6,614 nt of DNA from an uncultured Eubacteriales bacterium. Lineage in GTDB: Bacteria; Bacillota; Clostridia; Christensenellales; Borkfalkiaceae. The notes beneath the pieces are model-generated. The model made no database searches, was not told where the DNA came from, and saw only the letters and a program-made list of their open reading frames with translations. Of this stretch, positions 1-4,607 are shown piece by piece; positions within the stretch are counted from its first letter, which is position 1, and the number at the start of each line of letters is the position of its first letter. Location of the stretch: contig CATYEP010000104.1 in assembly GCA_958405585.1 (NCBI GenBank), positions 1 to 6,614 on the forward strand, in the 5' to 3' direction. Position numbers and translations under genes: made by a program.

Positions 1-482
1 TGTGTCGATTCCAGTATAAAGCAGGAACCTTCTTTCAGATAAATTTTAGTGATTGGATCAAAAACTTTTTTACCTGTCCCGTCGCCGTTCGCATAATGTT
101 TTTCAACATAACGGACTTTTGCGTTTTTTGAAACATAAAACGTGTGAATGCCGTCATGTTCGGTGTCCGAACAGGTAGCATTATGAATTCCGCAGCCAGC
201 CACGATCGTCACGTCCGCATTTTCTCCGATAAAAAAGTCATTGTAGACCGTATCACGAAAATCGCCGACCGTCAGTAAGACAGGAATGTGTACCGCCTTA
301 TTTTTCACATTCGCTTTTACGATGATATCAATTCCATCCTTGTCTTTTTTGGGAACGATTTCTATATCAGCATCTGACTTTCTTACCAGAAGTTTTCCGT
401 TTTTACGAATATTGAAACTTCCTTCCGGAATGCCGTGCAGATCGGCAATCGTTTCGAGAAGCTGTTCATCGGTTTTATCCAT
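1..482 (-). CDS. SufB/SufD-family Fe-S cluster assembly protein (N-terminal part)
   Basis: The first 160 residues are visible and the gene continues past the left edge. It begins MDKTDEQLLETIADLHGIPE and belongs by recognition to the SufB/SufD family, the beta-helical scaffold proteins that work with the SufC ATPase to build Fe-S clusters in the cytoplasm. Supporting sequence is a stretch near residues 92-98 (TIVAGCG, Cys97), then HDGIHTFYVSKNAKVRYVEKH at about 109-129, a pattern typical of short clostridial SufB/D proteins. The ATG at 482-480 lies inside the end of sufC, giving an 8-bp overlap (ATGGATAA), so translation is probably coupled and the two form an operon. Whether it is functionally SufB, SufD or the single SufB-like partner of a minimal two-gene system cannot be decided without the missing C-terminus and downstream genes, so no symbol is given. 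Family assignment is firm, the subtype is not. Confidence 0.85.
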   Translation of the reverse strand, partial: MDKTDEQLLETIADLHGIPEGSFNIRKNGKLLVRKSDADIEIVPKKDKDGIDIIVKANVKNKAVHIPVLLTVGDFRDTVYNDFFIGENADVTIVAGCGIHNATCSDTEHDGIHTFYVSKNAKVRYVEKHYANGDGTGKKVFDPITKIYLKEGSCFILEST

Positions 483-1206
483 TTGTATTCTCCTTTACGT
501 TCCGCCAGCAGAGAGACGGCTGCTTTGTGATCCGCGAAAACATTTCTTCTTTCTTCCCGGCACAGATGAGTTTGTCGTTGTCAAAAAGAACGATTTTATC
601 TGCCGTTTCCATGATCCGCTGCTGGTGTGATACAATGATCACCGTTTTATCGTGCAGTTTTTCAAAAACTTTTACCAGATCTTCAAAGCTCCACAGGTCG
701 ATCCCCGCTTCCGGTTCATCCAGCAAAAATACTTCGCCGCCTTTGGCAATGGCTGTTGCAAGTTCGATTCTCTTCAGCTCACCGCCCGAAAGAGTTCCGT
801 CAACCGCGCGATCGATATAATTGCGGGCACATAATCCTACCGAAGATAAACATTCGCACATGCTGTCCGTATCCAGCTTTTTGCCGCAAGCCAGTTCCAG
901 CAGCTTTTTTACGGTGATGCCTTTGAATCTGACCGGTTGCTGAAAGGCGATCGTAAAACCAATTCTCGCACGTTCTGTTATGCTCATTTCCGTAATATCC
1001 TTGCCGTCAAAACAGATCGTACCTAAAGTCGGTTTTTCAAATCCCATCAGTATTTTGATCAAGGTGGATTTTCCGCTCCCGTTCGGCCCCGTTATGACGC
1101 TGATTTCGCCGCTTTGAAAATTCAGGTTCACATTTTTCAGAATATCCTGTTTTTTTCCAGTCTGCTCGTCTTTTACGGAATACCAGACATTTTTCAGTTC
1201 GAGCAT
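475..1206 (-). CDS. sufC: SufC, Fe-S cluster assembly ATPase
   Basis: This 243-residue ABC-type ATPase matches the usual SufC length (about 245-260). In order it shows Walker A GPNGSGKS at 40-47, Q-loop FQQ at 88-90, ABC signature LSGGE at 139-143, Walker B VFLLDEPE at 159-166 with D-loop AGID, and H-loop His194. There is no membrane segment. SufC powers conformational change in the SufB/D scaffold, and its partner gene begins inside its last codons, which favours SufC over an importer ATPase. An in-frame ATG exists 24 bases upstream at 1230, but the ATG at 1206 is chosen because AAGGAG (1219-1214) sits 7 nt before it and MLELKNVWYSV is the expected SufC N-terminus. The C-terminal Cys233 and the wording LCWRNVKENTNG are ordinary family variation. 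Expression is probably from the promoter at 1261-1289. Confidence 0.93.
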   Translation of the reverse strand: MLELKNVWYSVKDEQTGKKQDILKNVNLNFQSGEISVITGPNGSGKSTLIKILMGFEKPTLGTICFDGKDITEMSITERARIGFTIAFQQPVRFKGITVKKLLELACGKKLDTDSMCECLSSVGLCARNYIDRAVDGTLSGGELKRIELATAIAKGGEVFLLDEPEAGIDLWSFEDLVKVFEKLHDKTVIIVSHQQRIMETADKIVLFDNDKLICAGKKEEMFSRITKQPSLCWRNVKENTNG

Positions 1207-1260
1207 AGCTACACTCCTTCTATCGGACAATTCTTCTTTAGTATCAACTATTCAACAAAA

Positions 1261-1289
1261 ATTATAAATGATCGGCAGTCCGCCGTCAA
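1261..1289 (-). promoter_or_regulatory. sufC promoter (-35 TTGACG, -10 TATAAT)
   Basis: On the minus strand a -35 box TTGACG (1289-1284, 5 of 6 consensus bases) is followed after 17 bp by a perfect -10 TATAAT (1266-1261). The predicted start point is near 1254, giving a leader of about 48 nt before the sufC ATG. The spacer contains one arm of the inverted repeat at 1272-1308 and the -35 lies in that repeat's loop, so promoter and hairpin are physically interwoven. No experimental start is available and this is a sequence match only. Confidence 0.7.
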
Positions 1290-1308
1290 ATGTTTCTCGG
1301 ACTGCCGA
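1272..1308 (-). terminator. Probable purB terminator hairpin, overlapping the sufC promoter
   Basis: A perfect 10-bp inverted repeat, TCGGCAGTCC (1272-1281) and GGACTGCCGA (1299-1308), has a 17-nt loop and lies 44 bp beyond the purB stop. On the minus strand it is followed by a T-rich but broken tract (CATTTATAATTTTTG). On the plus strand a T5 run follows 4 nt after the stem, but no plus-strand gene leads into it. A terminator for purB is the simplest reading. The long loop and imperfect U tract leave room for a protein-binding dyad acting on the sufC promoter. Confidence 0.55.
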
Positions 1309-1352
1309 CGCTGTTTTTATGTTCTAATTACCGTCAAATTTGTTTCCGATTT

Positions 1353-2789
1353 TTAAACGCGGACTTCCCCGTGTTCTCCCAGATCACTTTTATGAGCTTC
1401 CAGAATGGGATCTATTTCTTCGGTGATGAACTCTTCCACTTGATCTTTGCTGCGTCCTATAAAGTTTCTGGCATCCAGAATATCGTCCAGCTTATCCCAT
1501 ACGGCGCGGAACATTTCATCGTTTCGGATCAGTTCGATCAGATTATTATCCTTGCCTTCCTGTTTGACATTTTTTCCTGCCTCCATAGCCAGCACGGGGA
1601 TGCGCTCATTATGCTCCTGTCGATCGCCGCCTGCCTTGACGAATTCCATCATTATGTTTTCCGTCGCCATAAAAGGAAATTCCGCCGAAATATGTTTGGA
1701 AATTACTTTATCGTAAACGACCAGGTTTTCCGAAATATTCAGGTACAGATTCAGGATCGCATCGACAGACAAAAATGCCTGCGCAATGACAATACGCTTA
1801 TTAGCACTGTCATCCAGCGTACGTTCGAACCATTGGGTAGACGCCGTCACGGCAGCATTTACCGGAAGGCTCAGAACATACCTTGCCAGTGAGCTGACGC
1901 GTTCGCTGCGCATGGGATTGCGCTTGTATGCCATAGCAGAAGATCCGATCTGGTGCTTTTCAAAAGGTTCTTCCACTTCTTTCATATGCTGCAACAGACG
2001 TATGTCATTGGAGAATCGGTAAGCGCTCTGCGCAATCTGCGACAATACACAGAGTACATTGTAATCAAATTTGCGCGGATACGTTTGTCCTGTGACCCCG
2101 TAGACTTTCGCATAGCCCATTTTGGAAACTACACGTTTTTCCAGCTCTTTGACTTTTTTGGAATCTCCGTTGAACAGATCCAGAAAGCTGGCTTGCGTTC
2201 CCGTTGTTCCTTTGACCCCGCGGAGTTTCACGGAGTTTTTCAGGTTCACCAGATTGTAGTAATCCATTTCCAGATCAGATAGCCACAAAGTTGCGCGTTT
2301 TCCAACGGTCGTTAGTTGGGCGGGCTGTAAATGCGTGAATCCTAAAGTCGGCAGGTCTTTGTATTTTAATGCAAATTTCTTCAGCTTGTCCATCACATTG
2401 ACAAGCTTTTTCATTACCATGTCCAGCGCATTGTCAATGATGATAACCTCTGCATTATCTGTGACATAGCAGGAAGTAGCCCCAAGGTGTATGATCGGCT
2501 TTGCACTTTTTGCCTGTTCGCCAAATGCTTTTACGTGCGCCATGACATCGTGCCGCACTTCGTTTTCAAATTTACGCGCAACATCATAGTTGATGTCGTT
2601 CGCATATTTCTTCATTTCGGCGACCTGCTCTTCCGTTATATTCAGCCCGAGTTCTTTTTCGGACTCAGCCAGCGCGATCCAAAGTTTCCGCCACAGGCGA
2701 AATTTCTTATCATCCGAAAAATTTTCAGCCATCTCTCTGCCTGCATACCTGCTCAGCAACGGGTTTTCGTAAATGCTCGTATCTGACAT
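1353..2789 (-). CDS. purB: Adenylosuccinate lyase
   Basis: This 478-residue cytoplasmic enzyme of the fumarase/aspartase superfamily splits fumarate from SAICAR and from adenylosuccinate in purine synthesis. Seen in the sequence: HLGATSCYVTDNAE (His101 onward), TLGFTHLQPAQLTTVGKR with the family catalytic His at 153, and the mobile signature loop GSSAMAYKRNPMRSE at 282-296 containing the catalytic Ser pair 283-284. The length and the YKRNPMRSER wording resemble the longer (about 480-residue) form seen in animals and some Clostridia rather than the roughly 430-residue Bacillus form. The loop has Ala287 where Pro is common. The ATG at 2789 is chosen because GGAG (2799-2796) lies 6 nt upstream. 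An in-frame TTG at 2801 overlaps that ribosome site and is unlikely to be used. It appears to be a single-gene unit with a terminator on each side. I could not find a convincing promoter in the 100 bp upstream. Confidence 0.96.
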   Translation of the reverse strand: MSDTSIYENPLLSRYAGREMAENFSDDKKFRLWRKLWIALAESEKELGLNITEEQVAEMKKYANDINYDVARKFENEVRHDVMAHVKAFGEQAKSAKPIIHLGATSCYVTDNAEVIIIDNALDMVMKKLVNVMDKLKKFALKYKDLPTLGFTHLQPAQLTTVGKRATLWLSDLEMDYYNLVNLKNSVKLRGVKGTTGTQASFLDLFNGDSKKVKELEKRVVSKMGYAKVYGVTGQTYPRKFDYNVLCVLSQIAQSAYRFSNDIRLLQHMKEVEEPFEKHQIGSSAMAYKRNPMRSERVSSLARYVLSLPVNAAVTASTQWFERTLDDSANKRIVIAQAFLSVDAILNLYLNISENLVVYDKVISKHISAEFPFMATENIMMEFVKAGGDRQEHNERIPVLAMEAGKNVKQEGKDNNLIELIRNDEMFRAVWDKLDDILDARNFIGRSKDQVEEFITEEIDPILEAHKSDLGEHGEVRV

Positions 2790-2795
2790 AATTTT

Positions 2796-2799
2796 CTCC
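2796..2799 (-). promoter_or_regulatory. purB ribosome binding site that fixes the ATG start
   Basis: GGAG on the minus strand sits 6 nt before the ATG at 2789. The competing in-frame TTG codon at 2801-2799 shares its last base with this site, so ribosomes bound here would start at the ATG and give the N-terminus MSDTSIYENP. Confidence 0.7.
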
Positions 2800-2890
2800 A
2801 AAATAATTTTTTAAAACGGTTTTACTCTTTTTCGGCAGATCGCTTGGATTCGCCTGAAACGGCGTCGGAACAGCACTGCCTTTCTTGTCA

Positions 2891-2917
2891 AACAAAAAAG
2901 ACAACGAATGTTCGTTG
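2891..2917 (-). terminator. Rho-independent terminator of ydbC
   Basis: A 7-bp perfect stem, CAACGAA (2902-2908) and TTCGTTG (2911-2917), is followed on the minus strand by TCTTTTTTGTTTG, a good U tract. It begins 16 bp after the ydbC stop codon and before purB, so it should end the ydbC transcript and isolate purB. The 2-nt central gap means that in RNA the loop must open one or two pairs of the stem. Confidence 0.8.
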
Positions 2918-2932
2918 CCCCTCTGCTTCGTA

Positions 2933-3154
2933 TTATATATCCAGGCTTTCGAGCAAATCTTTTAAAGACTTGATTTCATCCAATGTGAGCGTAATTCCTT
3001 TGCCCATACGATCATGCGCCGCATTCCATGTACGGATATCGTAAACCGGCTCGCGATCGCTCCAGCTCACAAGATTCAGCTCTTTCGTCCAACCGTTGCC
3101 CGTTTCTCCCAAAACGCCGAGCTTCTCTGCTATCTCATATTTCAGTTCCGCCAT
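2933..3154 (-). CDS. YdbC-like PC4-family single-stranded nucleic-acid-binding protein
   Basis: This 73-residue protein reads MAELKYEIAEKLGVLGETGN, then GWTKELNLVSWSDREPVYDIR (21-41) and HDRMGKGITLTLDEIKSLKDLL (47-68). That matches the YdbC family of Firmicutes, small homologues of the eukaryotic coactivator PC4 that dimerise and bind single-stranded DNA. The alternating beta-strand half (residues 3-41) followed by a C-terminal helix (about 57-70) fits the PC4 fold. The ATG at 3154 is preceded by GGAGG with a 6-nt gap. It has its own strong promoter (3184-3212) and terminator (2891-2917), but no terminator separates it from the cysteine-rich gene 69 bp upstream, so read-through from that gene is possible. 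The role in the cell is not established; DNA repair, replication or transcription support are inferences from the fold. Confidence 0.85.
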   Translation of the reverse strand: MAELKYEIAEKLGVLGETGNGWTKELNLVSWSDREPVYDIRTWNAAHDRMGKGITLTLDEIKSLKDLLESLDI

Positions 3155-3183
3155 TTTCAGCCTCCGACTTCAATATTTATTTT

Positions 3184-3212
3184 ATTATAACATTCGCATT
3201 TGCAAATGTAAA
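3184..3212 (-). promoter_or_regulatory. ydbC promoter (-35 TTTACA, extended -10 TGTTATAAT)
   Basis: On the minus strand -35 TTTACA (3212-3207) and perfect -10 TATAAT (3189-3184) are separated by 17 bp, with a TG extension one base before the -10. The predicted start is near 3177, about 23 nt before the ydbC ATG. The spacer is largely occupied by the palindrome at 3197-3208. Confidence 0.75.
3197..3208. promoter_or_regulatory. Perfect palindrome CATTTGCAAATG in the ydbC promoter
   Basis: A 12-bp perfect palindrome overlaps the last two bases of the ydbC -35 box and fills the upstream part of the spacer. A repressor bound here would block RNA polymerase, so it is a plausible operator. I do not recognise it as the site of a known regulator. 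AT-rich palindromes of this length also arise by chance. Confidence 0.4.
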
Positions 3213-3223
3213 GAAAAACAAGG

Positions 3224-3418
3224 TCATTTTTTTCTTTTTCCTTTCCAGACATTCCCCTCCGCATCATAGATCCCATCGATACGTATCGAAGCAAAGTCCT
3301 GAATATCCAGACATTTCCCGCAATTATCACAGATTTTATTCGGATCCAGGTCACACATCTCACATTCCATGCAGCCGATGCAGTCCCTGTCATACAATAC
3401 ACATTTTTGCGCTTCCAT
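3224..3418 (-). CDS. Cysteine-rich 64-residue protein, function unknown
   Basis: I do not assign a function to this gene. It has eight cysteines in the first 36 residues: Cys6, then Cys13, 16, 19 and 22, then Cys30, 33 and 36. The last two groups each have cysteines exactly three apart (CIGCMECEMC and CDNCGKC), joined by DLDPNKI. Such CxxCxxC runs suggest a Zn or Fe-S site; no signal peptide or membrane segment is present, so it is probably cytoplasmic. The C-terminus is basic (WKGKRKK). It is real because GGAGG (3429-3425) sits 6 nt before the ATG at 3418, a good promoter lies upstream, and the cysteine pattern is too regular for a shadow frame. A similar small protein occurs, to my recollection, in other Clostridia. 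It is divergent from lexA and 69 bp upstream of ydbC. Confidence 0.75.
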   Translation of the reverse strand: MEAQKCVLYDRDCIGCMECEMCDLDPNKICDNCGKCLDIQDFASIRIDGIYDAEGNVWKGKRKK

Positions 3419-3436
3419 TCTCTGCCTCCAAGCTAA

Positions 3437-3465
3437 ATTATATCATAAAAATTTTAAATAATCAA
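3437..3465 (-). promoter_or_regulatory. Promoter of the cysteine-rich gene (-35 TTGATT, extended -10 TGATATAAT)
   Basis: On the minus strand -35 TTGATT (3465-3460, 4 of 6) and perfect -10 TATAAT (3442-3437) are spaced by 17 bp with a TG one base before the -10. The start point would be near 3430, so the leader is only about 12 nt and begins almost at the GGAGG ribosome site. The palindrome at 3476-3487 lies about 10 bp upstream of this -35. Confidence 0.65.
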
Positions 3466-3475
3466 ATAAATCTGG

Positions 3476-3487
3476 AAACATTTGTTT
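3476..3487. promoter_or_regulatory. Candidate LexA (SOS-like) operator, AAACATTTGTTT
   Basis: The 12-bp palindrome AAACA-TT-TGTTT overlaps the first two bases of the lexA -35 box and lies between the two divergent promoters. The Firmicutes LexA/DinR site is GAAC-N4-GTTC, typically GAACATATGTTC. This sequence keeps the inner AACAT..TGTT but changes both outer G/C bases to A/T. Position directly at the lexA promoter supports autoregulation, as is known for LexA in other bacteria. The changed outer bases lower confidence. Confidence 0.5.
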
Positions 3488-3514
3488 GCAATAATAAAAT
3501 TATTGTGTTATAAT
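3486..3514 (+). promoter_or_regulatory. lexA promoter (-35 TTGCAA, extended -10 TGTTATAAT)
   Basis: TTGCAA (3486-3491, 4 of 6) and a perfect TATAAT (3509-3514) are separated by 17 bp, with TG at 3506-3507 forming an extended -10. The start point would be near 3521, about 17 nt before the ATG, leaving just enough room for the AGGGGTG ribosome site at 3524-3530. Confidence 0.75.
3489..3505. repeat. Inverted repeat in the lexA promoter spacer
   Basis: CAATAAT (3489-3495) and ATTATTG (3499-3505) form perfect 7-bp arms around AAA. The repeat lies from within the -35 box to just before the extended -10. It could be a second operator or simply AT-rich promoter sequence with symmetry. Confidence 0.35.
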
Positions 3515-3537
3515 AAAGAAAAAAGGGGTGTCGGATT

Positions 3538-4128
3538 ATGTCGAAACAAACAAGAGTAAAGATGCGCGCAGTATTAAATTATATCAACGAATACAATGCG
3601 GAGTACGGTTATGCGCCGTCGATTCGTGAAATTTGTTCAAAGCTGGAGATCAAGTCAACAGCTTCCGCCTATATGTATCTGCAAAAACTGAAGGATGAAG
3701 GATATCTCAACAGAACGCCGAACAGAAACCGCGCCCTGAGTTTTAAGAAAAGCACGTCCGTCAATATTCCGCTGATCGGTACCGTTACGGCCGGACAGCC
3801 TATTTTTGCCTATGAAAATTACGAAGATTTTTATTCGTTCCCTGCGGGAAGTTTTTCGGGCAGCGATTTATTTATGCTACGGGTGCAAGGTACCAGCATG
3901 ATCGATGCTGGAATTCTTGACGGAGATAAAATCGTCGTCCGCAAGCAGGAAACTGCTGAAAATGGCGATATCGTTGTTGCACTGGTGGATGACAGCGCTA
4001 CCGTCAAGAGATTTTTTAAAAAAGACGATCATTTTGTCTTACATCCCGAAAATGAAACTATGTCGGATATCATTGTCGATGATGTCGCAATTCTCGGTAA
4101 AGTTGTCGGGCTGATCCGCACCATGTAA
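3538..4128 (+). CDS. lexA: LexA repressor / autoproteolytic SOS regulator
   Basis: This 196-residue protein has the full LexA plan. An N-terminal winged helix-turn-helix (residues 1-65, with APSIREICSKLEIKSTASAYMYLQKL as the recognition region) is followed by a linker and an S24 peptidase domain. The self-cleavage Ala85-Gly86 lies in GTVTAGQP, the catalytic Ser120 in QGTSM, and the catalytic Lys157 in ATVKRF. Known function: it represses DNA-damage genes and cleaves itself when activated RecA filaments form. Length is close to the usual 200-210. The ATG at 3538 is preceded by AGGGGTG with a 7-nt gap. It is transcribed opposite to all its neighbours, has its own promoter with an overlapping candidate operator, and is followed by a terminator, so it is a single-gene unit. 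An S24-family phage repressor is the main alternative, but the N-terminal domain is LexA-like and no phage genes are nearby. Confidence 0.93.
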   Translation: MSKQTRVKMRAVLNYINEYNAEYGYAPSIREICSKLEIKSTASAYMYLQKLKDEGYLNRTPNRNRALSFKKSTSVNIPLIGTVTAGQPIFAYENYEDFYSFPAGSFSGSDLFMLRVQGTSMIDAGILDGDKIVVRKQETAENGDIVVALVDDSATVKRFFKKDDHFVLHPENETMSDIIVDDVAILGKVVGLIRTM

Positions 4129-4179
4129 TTTGGGCGTTTCTCGTTTAAAATTTGTGTATAGTTTTATATAGTTAGGAAT

Positions 4180-4216
4180 AGCCCCCGACAAAATCGTTCG
4201 GGGGCTTACCTTTTAT
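4180..4216 (+). terminator. lexA terminator, possibly shared with the convergent merR gene
   Basis: AGCCCCCGA (4180-4188) and TCGGGGGCT (4198-4206) form a perfect 9-bp GC-rich stem with a 9-nt loop, 52 bp after the lexA stop and 24 bp from the end of merR on the other strand. On the plus strand it is followed by TACCTTTTATT, a moderate U tract; on the minus strand the following sequence is only loosely T-rich. Termination of lexA is likely and two-way use is possible. Confidence 0.8.
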
Positions 4217-4229
4217 TGATTTAACAAAT

Positions 4230-4607
4230 TTATTTATCACTGCAGTTTCCGCAGGACGCCATCAATGTGTCATAATTTGAAATTTTAAAATTCAAACGTT
4301 CCAAAGATTCCTGCAGGTCTTGTATACGCTGCCGAAGGTGCTCACGCTGTTCGATCAAAATCTGTTTCCTTTGTTCGAAAGTCGATTCCCCTTTTTGCGC
4401 AAGCATGACATATTCGGTCAAAGCTTCGACGGATAATCCCGCGCTCCGCATACATTTAATAAATTCCACCCAGCGGCAATCTGCCTCATTATAATCGCGT
4501 ATGCCGCCTTGTGTTCTGTTTACGGCAGGGAGCAAGCCGATCCGTTCGTAATACCGCAACGTATCGGCGCTGATATTGTATTCTTTAGACACTTCAGCTA
4601 TTGTCAT
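4230..4607 (-). CDS. MerR-family transcriptional regulator, AdhR/NmlR-like
   Basis: This 125-residue protein has a MerR DNA-binding domain: helix-turn-helix TIAEVSKEYNISADTLRYYERIGLL at 2-26 and the wing region NRTQGGIRDYN at 30-40. A long dimerisation coiled coil follows at about 73-112. Cys52 in EFIKCMRSAGL falls at the position of the reactive cysteine of the AdhR/NmlR group, regulators known to respond to aldehydes and other electrophiles and often placed beside oxidoreductase genes. A second pair, Cys119 and Cys122 (SCGNCSDK), ends the protein; Cys44 is also present. The ATG at 4607 overlaps the stop of the reductase gene by 4 bp (ATGA), so it is the last gene of the operon and probably controls it. 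MerR regulators usually bind a stretched 19-bp promoter spacer; that site would be upstream of the first gene, outside the window. Confidence 0.9.
   Translation of the reverse strand: MTIAEVSKEYNISADTLRYYERIGLLPAVNRTQGGIRDYNEADCRWVEFIKCMRSAGLSVEALTEYVMLAQKGESTFEQRKQILIEQREHLRQRIQDLQESLERLNFKISNYDTLMASCGNCSDK

Noticed and set aside
1283..1293. Shared AAACATTTG between the sufC hairpin loop and the lexA operator as a common regulator site.
   Set aside because: The match is nine AT-rich bases and lacks the second half of the palindrome in the suf region; chance is the likelier explanation.
1290..1892. 200-codon plus-strand open frame opposite purB.
   Set aside because: It is antisense to a clearly functional purB, has no ribosome site or promoter, and its protein has no recognisable features.
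2851..2864. Small CGCC-N6-GGCG hairpin in the purB leader as an attenuator or purine riboswitch.
   Set aside because: Only four base pairs, no U tract, and none of the conserved purine-riboswitch loop sequence is visible.
2886..2891. Perfect TTGACA on the minus strand as the purB -35 box.
   Set aside because: The hexamer 17 bp downstream is CCGACG, and 16- or 18-bp spacing is no better. It also falls against the U tract of the ydbC terminator, so it is not called as a promoter.
2902..2917. CAACGAATGTTCGTTG as an SOS (LexA) box.
   Set aside because: The half-sites are too close for GAAC-N4-GTTC, and a U tract follows on the minus strand just after ydbC, so a terminator explains it better.
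2932..2937. TATAAT on the minus strand at the ydbC stop codon as a purB promoter.
   Set aside because: No acceptable -35 box at 16-18 bp, and the ydbC terminator lies between it and purB.
3157..3402. Minus-strand open frame of 81 codons overlapping the cysteine-rich gene.
   Set aside because: It has no good ribosome site, and the overlapping frame has a GGAGG site, promoter and a regular cysteine pattern.
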